From SIG307 sp045596385 (GTDB lineage Bacteria > Bacillota > Clostridia > Lachnospirales > Lachnospiraceae): DNA of 64,000 nucleotides. The stretch spans positions 1 through 64,000 of the forward strand of contig JAZOCC010000023.1 in NCBI GenBank assembly GCA_045596385.1. Direction: 5' to 3'. The position numbers were made by a program, and so were the translations under genes. Positions 50,951 through 59,799 of this stretch are shown in pieces (position 1 is the first letter of the stretch; every line of letters begins with the position of its first letter). A model generated the notes under the pieces. It was not told the origin of the DNA and made no database searches. It saw only the letters and a program-made list of their open reading frames with translations.

Positions 50951-52963
50951 ATGATACAACGATTCAGATTCGGAACCCCAATAGAAACTTGTGCGGTAGT
51001 GGAGGAATTGACCGTTACGGAAGGAATGCTTCCGTTTTTTGAGGTGATTCATAACGGAGAAGTGGATAATGCAACAAGCGGTTTGGAGTTTGTCTACATG
51101 CTTAACGACAAAGCCATCGTCTACGGTCTCGGAGAACAGGTCCGCGGAATCAATAAGCGTGGGTGGATATATAAGAGCTGCAACGCTGACGATCCGCATC
51201 ATCAGGAGGATACCAAGTCATTATACGGAAGCCACAACTTCCTTCTGATTTCCGGAGAGCAACTATTCGGCGTGTTTTTCGATTATGCAGGGAACATTAC
51301 CTTTGATGTGGGCTATACTAATCGGGATACCTTACGCATCACACCGGAGGATTGGAATCTGGATGTATATGTGATTACCGGAGAAAGCGAAAAGGACATC
51401 GTAAAGCAGTTCCGTAAGCTCATCGGACGGAGTTACATTGCGCCGAAGTGGGCCTTCGGGTACGGACAGAGCCGTTGGGGCTATAAGGACGCAAAGGATA
51501 TACGCGAGGTAGCAGAGGAGTACCGGAAGCGTAATATTCCGTTAGACAGTATTTATATGGATATCGACTATATGGAGCGGTACAAGGACTTTACCATCGA
51601 CGAAGAGGCGTTTCCGGAGTTTGAGGCCTTTTGTGCCGAGATGAAGGAGCAGGGGATTCATCTGGTGCCGATTATTGATGCGGGCGTAAAAATAGAAGCG
51701 GGTTATGATGTTTATGAAGAGGGCGTGAAAAACGATTACTTCTGTAAGGATGCAAAGGGGAAGGATTTTGTAGGTGCGGTTTGGCCGGGCAGAGTGCATT
51801 TTCCGGATTTCTTAAAGTCTGAGACCAGAATGTGGTTCGGAGAAAAGTATGCGTTTCTTTTGGAGAAGGGGGTCGACGGGTTCTGGAACGATATGAACGA
51901 GCCGGCGATTTTCTATACGGAAGAGCGTCTTGCAAGTGTGATGGAACGCATAAGTGCACTTAGTAAAGAAAATCTGGATGTGAACAGTTACTTTGAGTTT
52001 ACGGGATTGGTAGCCGGTATCGGAAACAATGTGGGAGACTATGAGACGTTTTTCCATGACATGGACGGAAAGAAGGTACCGCACAGCAAGGTACACAACC
52101 TCTACGGCTATAATATGACAAAGGCAGCGGGAGAGGCCTTTGAGAAGTTGTCGCCGGATAAGCGGATTTTGATGTTTTCCAGAGCGTCTATTATCGGAGC
52201 ACATCGGTACGGCGGTATCTGGCAGGGGGATAATAAGTCCTGGTGGTCCCACCTTTTGATGAATCTGCAGATGATGCCTTCTCTTAATATGGAAGGGTTC
52301 CTTTATACGGGAGCGGATGTGGGAGGCTTCGGCAGTGATACGACAGAGGATTTGATGCTTCGTTGGCTACAGCTGGCGGTATTTACGCCTCTTATGCGAA
52401 ATCATTCCAGCAGAGGAACGAGGGAGCAGGAGCTTTACCGATTTGACAACTGCGAGACCTGTAAAAAGATGATTGAAATCCGCTACGGTCTGATTCCGTA
52501 TTTGTACAGTGAATATATGAAGGCAGTGCTGTCGGATGAGATGATATTCCGGCCGCTTGGTTTTGATTTCCCGGAGGATATGGACGCAAGAGGCGTAGAG
52601 GATCAGCTGCTGCTGGGCAATGAGCTGATGATTGCGCCGGTGTATACCCAGAATGCTACGGGACGGTATGTGTATTTGCCGGAGGAGATGATGCTGGTGC
52701 GGATGCGGGGTCTGACCGAGTATGAAACCGAAACCCTGGCAGCGGGCCATCATTATGTAAAGGCGGAGCTTTCCGAGCTTGTGTTTTTTATACGTAAGGA
52801 TAAGGCAATCCCGGTGGGGGCAGCGGCGATAAATACGGAGAAGTTGGATGCTTCTAAGCTTAGATTGTTGGGGTATGCCGGAGCGGAATATGACTTGTAT
52901 GAAGATGATGGATATACAAAAAAGTATGATATCGGTTCCTGTACAAGAAAAATCGTATTATAG
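50951..52963 (+). CDS. GH31 family alpha-glucosidase
   Basis: 670 aa, cytoplasmic (no signal peptide). GH31 enzymes release alpha-linked glucose or xylose from oligosaccharides. Visible are YGQSRWGYKD, DSIYMDIDYMERYKDFT, the nucleophile Asp in GFWNDMNEPAIF (about residue 315), the acid/base Asp in IWQGDNKSWW (about 426) and GADVGGFGSDTTEDLMLRWLQLAVFTPLMRNHS. Substrate preference is probably maltose-like given the WNDMNEP form. Starts 14 nt after the antitoxin; ends at a terminator. Confidence 0.93.
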   Translation: MIQRFRFGTPIETCAVVEELTVTEGMLPFFEVIHNGEVDNATSGLEFVYMLNDKAIVYGLGEQVRGINKRGWIYKSCNADDPHHQEDTKSLYGSHNFLLISGEQLFGVFFDYAGNITFDVGYTNRDTLRITPEDWNLDVYVITGESEKDIVKQFRKLIGRSYIAPKWAFGYGQSRWGYKDAKDIREVAEEYRKRNIPLDSIYMDIDYMERYKDFTIDEEAFPEFEAFCAEMKEQGIHLVPIIDAGVKIEAGYDVYEEGVKNDYFCKDAKGKDFVGAVWPGRVHFPDFLKSETRMWFGEKYAFLLEKGVDGFWNDMNEPAIFYTEERLASVMERISALSKENLDVNSYFEFTGLVAGIGNNVGDYETFFHDMDGKKVPHSKVHNLYGYNMTKAAGEAFEKLSPDKRILMFSRASIIGAHRYGGIWQGDNKSWWSHLLMNLQMMPSLNMEGFLYTGADVGGFGSDTTEDLMLRWLQLAVFTPLMRNHSSRGTREQELYRFDNCETCKKMIEIRYGLIPYLYSEYMKAVLSDEMIFRPLGFDFPEDMDARGVEDQLLLGNELMIAPVYTQNATGRYVYLPEEMMLVRMRGLTEYETETLAAGHHYVKAELSELVFFIRKDKAIPVGAAAINTEKLDASKLRLLGYAGAEYDLYEDDGYTKKYDIGSCTRKIVL

Positions 52964-52998
52964 AGTATCCGGGAAAAGGCAGTAAAAGGATTGAATAG

Positions 52999-53036
52999 AA
53001 ACGGTAGTTGTATCATAGAATACGGCTGCCGTTTTT
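52999..53036 (+). terminator. Terminator of the alpha-glucosidase gene
   Basis: AAACGGTAG (52999-53007) / CTGCCGTTT (53026-53034), then T run. Confidence 0.75.
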
Positions 53037-53096
53037 ACACGGAAAGCAACGAAGAACAGAGATTGTATACAATTATACATTTTTTTAGAAAAACAC

Positions 53097-53125
53097 TTGC
53101 GTAATAGAAAATCTTGGTGTATAAT
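53097..53125 (+). promoter_or_regulatory. gdhA promoter
   Basis: TTGCGT (53097-53102), 17-nt spacer, TATAAT (53120-53125); leader of about 97 nt. Confidence 0.7.
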
Positions 53126-53228
53126 ATCGAAGAAGCACAGAGAGAATACCTTTTTTTGGAAAGTTTTTCCGGGAAAGTCATCTGTCATGTGCACTATTTT
53201 TTCCGAGGACGAAAGGAGAGCTTTTAAG

Positions 53229-54578
53229 ATGGGATACGTTGATGAAGTAATCGAGTTAGTATCTAAGAAAAACGCTACCGAGCCGGAGTTCCTTCAGACT
53301 GTAGAAGAGGTTTTATCCTCCCTGAAGCCGGTTGTAGACAAGAATGAGGCAACTTACAGAAAGGCAGCACTTCTTGAGAGAATGTGTGAGCCGGAGAGAG
53401 TAATTGAGTTCCGTGTTGCATGGGTTGACGATAACGGTCAGACTCAGGTAAACCGCGGTTACCGTGTACAGTTTAACGGTGCTATCGGACCGTACAAGGG
53501 AGGCTTACGTTTCCATCCGTCCGTAAACTTATCCATCATGAAGTTCCTCGGTTTCGAGCAGACCTTCAAGAACAGCTTAACGACCCTTCCGATGGGTGGT
53601 GCAAAGGGTGGTTCCGACTTTGACCCGCGCGGTAAGAGCGATGCTGAAATTATGAGATTCTGTCAGGCATTCATGACTGAGTTATATCGTCACATCGGTC
53701 CGGACGTAGACGTTCCGGCAGGTGACATCGGTGTAGGCGGACGTGAGATCGGTTATATGTACGGTCAGTACCGTCGCATCAGAGGCGCTTTCGAGAACGG
53801 TACCTTAACCGGTAAGGGTCGCTCCTACGGCGGTTCCTTAATTCGTCCGGAAGCTACCGGTTACGGCGCAGTTTACTATTTGTGCGAAGTATTAAAGCAC
53901 GAGGGTGAGACCCTTGCAGGCAAGACCGTTTCCATTTCCGGTTTCGGTAACGTAGCTTGGGGCGCAGCAAAGAAGATTGCAGAGCTCGGCGGTAAGGCAG
54001 TTACCCTTTCCGGTCCGGACGGATACATCTATGATCCGGACGGTGTTGTAACCGAGGAGAAGATTAACTACCTTCTTGAGATGAGAAATTCCGGCCGTGA
54101 TAAGGTGCAGGATTACGCTGATAAGTTCGGTTGCCAGTTCTTCCCGGGCCAGAAGCCGTGGGGCCAGAAGGTTGATATCGTTATGCCGTGTGCAACCCAG
54201 AACGATGTAAATCTTGACGAGGCTAAGAAGATTGTTGCTAACAACGTGAAGTACTACATCGAAGTAGCTAACATGCCGACCACCAACGAGGCACTGAAGT
54301 TCTTAATGGAGCAGGATAACGTAATCGTAGCTCCGTCTAAGGCTGTAAATGCAGGTGGTGTACTTGTTTCCGGTCTTGAGATGAGCCAGAACAGCGAGAG
54401 ATACAGCTGGACCGCAGAAGAGGTTGATGCAAAGCTTCACCAGATTATGATCGGTATCCATGATTCTTCCGCTGCAGCTGCAGAGGAGTACGGTCTTGGT
54501 TATAATCTTGTTGCAGGTGCTAACATCGCAGGCTTCTTAAAGGTTGCGGACGCTATGCTTGCGCAGGGCGTATTCTAA
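53229..54578 (+). CDS. gdhA: Glutamate dehydrogenase, hexameric
   Basis: 449 aa. It interconverts glutamate and 2-oxoglutarate plus ammonia. Family segments: FRVAWVDDNGQTQVNRGYRVQFNGAIGPYKGGLRFHPSVN, catalytic KGG in PMGGAKGGSDFDPRGKSD, PAGDIGVGGREIGYM and the Rossmann motif SGFGNVAWGAAKK. Length and QFNSA/QFNGAIGPYKGG wording fit NADP-type small hexameric GDH of Clostridia. ATG 53229 follows GAAAGGAGAG; the longer frame upstream lies in the leader. Codon bias suggests high expression. Confidence 0.96.
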   Translation: MGYVDEVIELVSKKNATEPEFLQTVEEVLSSLKPVVDKNEATYRKAALLERMCEPERVIEFRVAWVDDNGQTQVNRGYRVQFNGAIGPYKGGLRFHPSVNLSIMKFLGFEQTFKNSLTTLPMGGAKGGSDFDPRGKSDAEIMRFCQAFMTELYRHIGPDVDVPAGDIGVGGREIGYMYGQYRRIRGAFENGTLTGKGRSYGGSLIRPEATGYGAVYYLCEVLKHEGETLAGKTVSISGFGNVAWGAAKKIAELGGKAVTLSGPDGYIYDPDGVVTEEKINYLLEMRNSGRDKVQDYADKFGCQFFPGQKPWGQKVDIVMPCATQNDVNLDEAKKIVANNVKYYIEVANMPTTNEALKFLMEQDNVIVAPSKAVNAGGVLVSGLEMSQNSERYSWTAEEVDAKLHQIMIGIHDSSAAAAEEYGLGYNLVAGANIAGFLKVADAMLAQGVF

Positions 54579-54603
54579 GAAAAGAATAGTTTTACATAGG
54601 AAG

Positions 54604-54634
54604 AGAGCCGTTGCGAGAGTAGCGGCTCTTTTCC
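54604..54634 (+). terminator. gdhA terminator
   Basis: AGAGCCGTT / AGCGGCTCT with TTTT tail. Confidence 0.85.
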
Positions 54635-54721
54635 TGTACAACGGGAGATGTCCGATAGTTCTGTTTAAGGGGTGACACAAAAGGAAAATGTGAAATTTTT
54701 CGCAAGGAAGTGCGGTAACAC

Positions 54722-54750
54722 TTGCAAAATCCGAAAAACTGTGCTATAGT
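54722..54750 (+). promoter_or_regulatory. Extended -10 promoter of the DUF6465 gene
   Basis: TTGCAA (54722-54727), 17-nt spacer ending TGTGC, TATAGT (54745-54750). Confidence 0.65.
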
Positions 54751-54800
54751 CATTTTCGGAAAAGTTGCAATAACACATATTTCTTAACGGAGGATTGATT

Positions 54801-55187
54801 ATGGCAAAGAAAGCAACTGCGAAGAAAGTAGCAGAAGAAGTGAAGGAAATTAAGGTTTCTGCAGCAGAAGAAAAGGTGGCAGTAGAGACTGCACCGGTAG
54901 CTGAACCGGTGGTTAAGGAAAAGAAGGCAGAGAAGAAGCCGGCAGCAAAGAAGGCAAGCACTGCTAAAACCGAGACCAAGAAGGCTGAGAAGAAGGACGA
55001 AGTATTTGTTCAGTTCGCAGGTGAAGAGTTCGTAGTAGAAGAAGTAATGGAAAAGGCAAAGGCTGCATATGTTGCAGAAGGACACAGAGTATCTGCAATC
55101 AAGTCTGTTCGTTTGTACATTAAGCCGGAAGAGCGTAAGGCATATTATGTAATCAACGATAAGGCTGCAGGCAGCATCGACCTGTAA
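54801..55187 (+). CDS. DUF6465 family protein with Lys/Ala-rich tail
   Basis: 128 aa. Residues 1-68 are a low-complexity Lys/Ala/Glu tail (repeated AEKK, AAKK units) like histone-like or nucleoid proteins. The folded part, about 70-128 (EVFVQFAGEEFVVEEVMEKAKAAYVAEGHRVSAIKSVRLYIKPEERKAYYVIND), matches DUF6465, common in Lachnospiraceae. Function unknown; the basic tail suggests nucleic-acid or polyanion contact. RBS GGAGG; own promoter and terminator, strongly biased codons. Confidence 0.75.
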   Translation: MAKKATAKKVAEEVKEIKVSAAEEKVAVETAPVAEPVVKEKKAEKKPAAKKASTAKTETKKAEKKDEVFVQFAGEEFVVEEVMEKAKAAYVAEGHRVSAIKSVRLYIKPEERKAYYVINDKAAGSIDL

Positions 55188-55207
55188 GGTTTATAAGAAA
55201 CGAAGGT

Positions 55208-55241
55208 ACGGACGGAGGGCTCAGGCTCTCCGTTCGTTTTG
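55208..55241 (+). terminator. Terminator of the DUF6465 gene
   Basis: ACGGACGGAG / CTCCGTTCGT, then TTTT. A second small hairpin GCAGGC-GCTT-GCCTGC (55245-55260) follows. Confidence 0.8.
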
Positions 55242-55297
55242 TGTGCAGGCGCTTGCCTGCTCGCGAAAATACGGTTATAGGAAAGGATAAGGGAGCA

Positions 55298-56155
55298 ATG
55301 AAAAAGAAAGCTTTAGTTGCATTCATGGGAGTCGTTATGATGCTTGCGATTGCAGGCTGCAGTGAGCCGGAGAAGAAGCAAAAGGAAGAAGTGACAAAAG
55401 CTCCGGTAGAGGATATTACCAAAGGGCCGGAAGAAGTGACCCCGACGGACGCAGTAGAAGTTACGGCACCGGCACAGGAAGAAAATCCGTATGAGCTTTC
55501 GTTTACAGAGAAAGAAGAAGCGGAAGAGGCAACGGACGGTGACGTCGTTTATTTTATGTCATCGATTCGTTATCCGGTGTTCGAAGGAAAATACGCAGAC
55601 AACATAAATCGGTTTATGACATCGTTGGTCGATGGGTTCAGGGAAACATTGCCGGATGCGAAGGAAAATGCAAAATTCGATTATGAAGAATCAAAACAGA
55701 ATGAGTATGGGATGCAGATTTTTCCGGAGGCAGAGGAACTTACGGTAAGCTGTGTTTGGTCGAAAGAGCAGATTCTGGTGCTGAAAGCAGAGTATTACAG
55801 TAATACGGGAGGAGCCCATCCGAATATGTTCTATAAAACCTATGTAGTGGACATGACAGATGGCAACAAGGAGACCTTTGAGAGTATGATTCTGCCGTAC
55901 GGAGTGACCACGGATGAAGTGGTTTCGTTTGCAACCGCACGAATTCAGGCGGAGCACGGCGAGGAGCTGTTCCCGACGGATGATGAAAACCAGCTGGAAA
56001 ATCAGGTGTATTTGTTTACTCAGATGGATCAATGGTGTTTTAATGAAAACGGCCTGGTTTTGTTTGCAAATCCCTATGATATTGCTGCGTATGCTTACGG
56101 CATGATTGAATGCGAAATTTCTTATGAGGAATTAGAACAAGGCTTGAAAAATTAA
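55298..56155 (+). CDS. Lipoprotein with DUF4163/DUF3298 (RsiV/PdaC-like) domain
   Basis: 285 aa. Signal peptide with lipobox LAIAGC (Cys about residue 21), then an acidic Thr/Pro-rich linker. The rest resembles the DUF4163 plus DUF3298 pair: YPVFEGKYADNINRFM..., VLKAEYYSNTGGAHPNMFYKTYVVDMTDGNKETFESMIL and a C-terminal PYDIAAYAYGMIECEISYEEL. Similar domains occur in the lysozyme-sensing anti-sigma factor RsiV and PdaC; no sigma factor is adjacent here, so the role is open. Confidence 0.8.
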   Translation: MKKKALVAFMGVVMMLAIAGCSEPEKKQKEEVTKAPVEDITKGPEEVTPTDAVEVTAPAQEENPYELSFTEKEEAEEATDGDVVYFMSSIRYPVFEGKYADNINRFMTSLVDGFRETLPDAKENAKFDYEESKQNEYGMQIFPEAEELTVSCVWSKEQILVLKAEYYSNTGGAHPNMFYKTYVVDMTDGNKETFESMILPYGVTTDEVVSFATARIQAEHGEELFPTDDENQLENQVYLFTQMDQWCFNENGLVLFANPYDIAAYAYGMIECEISYEELEQGLKN

Positions 56156-56171
56156 TCAAATGTGCTATACT
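56144..56171 (+). promoter_or_regulatory. Extended -10 promoter of mscL
   Basis: TTGAAA (56144-56149), 16 nt ending TGTGC, TATACT (56166-56171). A leader hairpin TCCCGT / ACGGGA lies at about 56198-56213. Confidence 0.55.
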
Positions 56172-56238
56172 GGATAGGTAGGAAAAAGTAAAGAATCCCG
56201 TTTTTTACGGGATGGAAAGATTCTAAGGAGGAAACACT

Positions 56239-56700
56239 ATGTTAAAAGAGTTTAAGCAGTTTGCGATTAAGGGCAACATGATTGATCTGGCAGTCGGTAT
56301 GATTATCGGTACCGCATTCAATAAGCTGGTATCGTCTCTTGTAAACGATATGATTATGCCGCTTCTCGGTTTGTTAACCGGTAAGATTGATTTTGCACAG
56401 CTTTTTATTGCATTGGACGGAAACAAGTATGCAACCTTAGCCGAGGCAGAAGAGCTTGGCGTAGCATGCTTTAAGTACGGTGCATTTATTGCAGGCTTAA
56501 TTGATTTTGTTATTATGGCATTTGTAGTATTCCTGTTCGTGAAGTGGATGAACAAGCTTCGTGATATGGGCAAGAAGGAAGAAGCAGAAGCAGCTCCGGC
56601 AGCACCGACCACCAAGGTTTGTCCGTTCTGTAAGTCTGAAATTGCAATCGAGGCAACCCGTTGTCCGCATTGTACTTCCGAGCAGCCGAAGGCAGAATAA
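56239..56700 (+). CDS. mscL: Large-conductance mechanosensitive channel with zinc-ribbon tail
   Basis: 153 aa. MscL opens under membrane tension to release solutes on osmotic downshock. The N-terminal KEFKQFAIKGNMIDLAVGMIIGTAFNKLVSSLVND (first pore helix) and the second membrane segment FIAGLIDFVIMAFVVFLFVKWMNKL are typical. After the usual C-terminus an extension carries CPFC-x13-CPHC (about residues 128-147), a zinc ribbon absent in E. coli MscL. Gene 17 nt upstream of the zinc-type GTPase start; co-transcription is likely. Confidence 0.93.
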   Translation: MLKEFKQFAIKGNMIDLAVGMIIGTAFNKLVSSLVNDMIMPLLGLLTGKIDFAQLFIALDGNKYATLAEAEELGVACFKYGAFIAGLIDFVIMAFVVFLFVKWMNKLRDMGKKEEAEAAPAAPTTKVCPFCKSEIAIEATRCPHCTSEQPKAE

Positions 56701-56717
56701 GTTTGGAGGCAGTTGTT

Positions 56718-57833
56718 ATGACGAAAATTGATATTATTTCCGGATTTTTAGGTGCCGGAAAGACCACCCTGATTAAGAAGCTGTTAGAAGAGGCTTATAA
56801 GGGTGAAAAAGTAGTTTTAATCGAGAACGAGTTCGGTGAAATCGGTATCGACGGCGGTTTCTTAAAGGATGCCGGCGTGGAGATTACGGAGATGAACTCC
56901 GGCTGTATTTGCTGTTCTTTGGTAGGCGATTTCGGCAAGTCCTTAAAGGAAGTGTTGGAGCGCTTTACTCCGGATCGTGTAATTATTGAGCCGTCCGGTG
57001 TCGGTAAGCTTTCCGATGTTATCAAGGCGGTACAGGATGTACAGGGAGATTTGCCGGATGCGAAGCTGAATAGTTTTTCTACAGTTGTAGATGTATCTAA
57101 GGCCGCTATGTACATGAAGAATTTCGGTGAGTTCTTTAACAATCAGGTAGAGAGTGCGAAGACGATTATTCTTAGCCGTACCCAGAAGTACGATGCGGCA
57201 AAGACCGAAGTAGTGGTAGGAAAGCTTCGTGCACAGAATCCGAAGGCGATTCTGATTACGACGGCTTGGGATGAAATTGACGGTAAGGTAATTCTTTCCG
57301 CCATGGAACAGGAGTCTTCCTTTGAGAAGGAGCTTCTTGAGGAAGCACACCATCATCATGAGCATCATCATCACCACGAGCACGGTGAGGACTGCACCTG
57401 CGGTTGCCACGACCATGACCACGAACACCATCACGAGCATCATCACCACGACCATGAGGAGCATGAGCATCATCATCACCATGAGCACGGTGAGGACTGC
57501 ACCTGCGGTTGTCATGACCATGATCACGAGCACAATCATCACCATCATCATGCGGATGAGGTGTTTACCAGCTGGGGCAAGGAGACACCGCATAAGTATG
57601 AGCGTGAGACCATGCGTGAGATTTTAAATAAGCTTGCAAATACCGAGGAGTACGGCGTGATTTTACGTGCCAAGGGTATGGTTCCGGCAACGGACGGTAC
57701 ATGGATTTACTTCGACTTAACGCCGGGTGAATTCGAGCTTCGCGAGGGTCAGCCGGATTATACCGGACGCCTTTGTGTCATCGGCTCCAAGATTAAGGAA
57801 GATGCGCTGGAAGCTTTATTTGAACTTGCGTAA
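56718..57833 (+). CDS. COG0523 (CobW/ZNG1-type) GTPase with duplicated His/Cys repeat
   Basis: 371 aa. G1 GFLGAGKTT (residues 9-17), the CxCC metal site Cys63-x-Cys65-Cys66, G3-like EPSGVGK and base-recognition SRTQKYD define the COG0523 metal-chaperone family, which inserts zinc or other metals into client proteins. Residues about 211-279 are nearly all His, Glu, Asp and Cys, built from two copies of an EHGEDCTCGCHDHDHEH unit, a probable metal store or sensor. The CobW C-terminal domain follows. No zur box was recognised upstream. Confidence 0.92.
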   Translation: MTKIDIISGFLGAGKTTLIKKLLEEAYKGEKVVLIENEFGEIGIDGGFLKDAGVEITEMNSGCICCSLVGDFGKSLKEVLERFTPDRVIIEPSGVGKLSDVIKAVQDVQGDLPDAKLNSFSTVVDVSKAAMYMKNFGEFFNNQVESAKTIILSRTQKYDAAKTEVVVGKLRAQNPKAILITTAWDEIDGKVILSAMEQESSFEKELLEEAHHHHEHHHHHEHGEDCTCGCHDHDHEHHHEHHHHDHEEHEHHHHHEHGEDCTCGCHDHDHEHNHHHHHADEVFTSWGKETPHKYERETMREILNKLANTEEYGVILRAKGMVPATDGTWIYFDLTPGEFELREGQPDYTGRLCVIGSKIKEDALEALFELA

Positions 57834-57857
57834 TAGGAAATAAAGAGAGGTTCTACC

Positions 57858-58799
57858 ATGGAGATACCTGTATATATTATTACCGGCTTTTTGGAAAGCG
57901 GTAAGACCACATTTATTAAGAATACGCTGGAGGACCCGAATTTTGCCTCCGGAGAAAAGACCATTCTTCTGCTATGCGAAGAAGGTATGGAAGAATATGA
58001 TACCGAGGCATTGGAGAAGAACAATATCTTCGTGATTCCGGTGGAAAATGAAGAGGATTTGTCTCCTACGTTCTTAAAGAAGTGTCAGTCCGATTATCGT
58101 CCGGAGCGTGTCATGATTGAGTTTAACGGCACTTGGAGTATGTCCGGCTTTATTGAGCGGGGCATGCCGAGAGGCTGGGAACTGGCGCAAATGATTACGA
58201 TGGCGGATGCCGGTACCTTCGAAGTGTATATGAGCAATATGCGCCAGATGATGGCGGAGCAGATAAACTTTACGGAGCTGGTGATTTTTAACCGTTGTAC
58301 CGCGGATACGAAGCGGAATACCTTCCGTAAGGCGGTGCGTGCGTTAAACCGTCGTGCACAGGTTCTGTTTGAGTCCGAGGACGGTGAGGACGGATTTGAC
58401 GACGAAATCGATTTACCGTACGATTTGAATGCGGATGTTATCGAGATCGAGGATGATGATTACGGTATCTTTTATCTGGATGCCCTGGATCAGCCGCAGA
58501 AGTACGATGGTAAAACCGTACGTTTTACGGCCATGGTGTATAAGGGCAGAGATATTCCGAAGGGATTCTTTGTTCCGGGCCGTTTTGCCATGACTTGCTG
58601 TGCGGATGACATCGGCTTTGTAGGAATGCTTTGTAAGGGGCCGCAGGCAGACAATTTTAAATTACGTGACTGGGTAAAGGTAACGGCGAAGATTGCGGTA
58701 GAGTACCAGAGAGAATACGGCGGGGAAGGTCCTGTCCTGTATCTTGTAGACATGGTGCATACGGCAAAACCGAAGGAGCACCTGATTTATATGAATTAG
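57858..58799 (+). CDS. CobW-type GTPase fused to a DUF1980/TIGR03943-like domain
   Basis: 313 aa. N-terminal P47K/CobW GTPase: ITGFLESGKTTFIKNTL (G1) and IEFNGTWS in the G3 place; the CxCC metal motif of the preceding protein is missing (LLCEEGMEEYD). The C-terminal 100 residues (KYDGKTVRFTAMVYKGRDIPKGFFVPGRFAMTCCADDIGFVGMLCKG) resemble the OB-like domain of YcgQ/TIGR03943 proteins, which accompany CobW GTPases and a permease in Bacilli. Here that domain is joined to the GTPase and no permease is seen. Follows the first GTPase by 24 nt. Confidence 0.8.
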   Translation: MEIPVYIITGFLESGKTTFIKNTLEDPNFASGEKTILLLCEEGMEEYDTEALEKNNIFVIPVENEEDLSPTFLKKCQSDYRPERVMIEFNGTWSMSGFIERGMPRGWELAQMITMADAGTFEVYMSNMRQMMAEQINFTELVIFNRCTADTKRNTFRKAVRALNRRAQVLFESEDGEDGFDDEIDLPYDLNADVIEIEDDDYGIFYLDALDQPQKYDGKTVRFTAMVYKGRDIPKGFFVPGRFAMTCCADDIGFVGMLCKGPQADNFKLRDWVKVTAKIAVEYQREYGGEGPVLYLVDMVHTAKPKEHLIYMN

Positions 58800-58809
58800 G
58801 AGCGCAACA

Positions 58810-59697
58810 ATGAAATTCAGACAGACAGGCAGAAAGAGAAATGTTCGTAAGGTTGTTACGGTGGAGCATTTCCTGAAAACGGCCTGTCTGTTTTTTTGTG
58901 TGGTGGGAATTCTCACGGTAACTTTAATCCGAAGTGAAGGTTTGGGTTTTTTAAGAGACCGTAAAAAAATCATGATTACTGCGCATCGGGGGGCCTCTCA
59001 CGGAGCACCGGAAAATACAAAGGCAGCCGTGGAACTGGCGATTGCAGAGCAGGCGGATTATGTGGAAATCGATGTGAGAATGACCGCGGACGGAGTGCCG
59101 GTACTGATGCATGACCGGGCTTTGTTCCGGACAACCGGAGTTGTAAATGAGATTGATAACGTGACTTATGCAGAGCTATGCACCTATGACGTAGGGCGTA
59201 GATATGCGATACAATATGAAGGAGAAACCGTTCCGAGTCTTCGTGAAATATTGGAAGCATACGGTCGGAAAATCAGATTTAATATCGAACTCAAGGGTGA
59301 CGGCAATCGAAAACTGGCAGAGGCGGTGCTGAAACTCTTAGAAGCTTATGGGTTGGAGGAACGGTGTGTCATAACTTCCGATTCCTATGAATTGCTGGTG
59401 TGGATAAAGAAGTCAGATTCGAAGGTCAGAACAGGTTATATTCTGTCTCTGGTATACGGGGAGGTATTCGGATATGAGGCGGCGGATTTTTTTAGTGTCA
59501 AATCCGATTCCGTTACGGAGCAGATGGTAAAAAGTGCACATGCAAAAGGAAAGGAAATCCATGTGTGGACGGTAAATAAAGCGTATGAAATAAAACGGAT
59601 GCAGGCATTGGGCGTAGACAATATTATTACGGATAAGCCGGCATACGTAAGAGAAATCCTGCAAGAAAAAATTATGCCCCGGAAGGCGGAAGAATGA
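58810..59697 (+). CDS. Membrane-anchored glycerophosphodiester phosphodiesterase
   Basis: 295 aa with one N-terminal membrane segment (about residues 22-42) and an extracytoplasmic or cytoplasmic GDPD barrel. Catalytic and metal residues are clear: HRGA...APENT, EIDVRMTADGVPVLMHD (Glu, Asp, His), FNIELKGD and HVWTVN. The enzyme hydrolyses glycerophosphodiesters to glycerol-3-phosphate and an alcohol. Starts 10 nt after the CobW-type gene and likely shares its transcript. Confidence 0.9.
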   Translation: MKFRQTGRKRNVRKVVTVEHFLKTACLFFCVVGILTVTLIRSEGLGFLRDRKKIMITAHRGASHGAPENTKAAVELAIAEQADYVEIDVRMTADGVPVLMHDRALFRTTGVVNEIDNVTYAELCTYDVGRRYAIQYEGETVPSLREILEAYGRKIRFNIELKGDGNRKLAEAVLKLLEAYGLEERCVITSDSYELLVWIKKSDSKVRTGYILSLVYGEVFGYEAADFFSVKSDSVTEQMVKSAHAKGKEIHVWTVNKAYEIKRMQALGVDNIITDKPAYVREILQEKIMPRKAEE

Positions 59698-59799
59698 GTC
59701 GTGTGTTGTGTAAAAAAGAGGAGGAAAGAATGCAACTTTAGAGCGTACCGTCGTATTATAACAGTAGAATGTGAAAATAGAGAAGTGACGGAGGTTTGT

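Noticed and set aside
53097..53228. N-terminal extension of GdhA
   Set aside because: It overlaps the -35/-10 promoter elements and the ribosome site lies before 53229.
57349..57552. CRISPR-like short repeats
   Set aside because: The repeats are coding, His-rich and in frame within the GTPase; no spacers of constant length.
56943..57593. Minus-strand frame over the His-rich repeat
   Set aside because: Low-complexity Met/Val shadow of the His codons of the GTPase gene.
59701..59799. N-terminal extension of the amidase
   Set aside because: No family similarity or signal peptide; GGAGG precedes ATG 59800.
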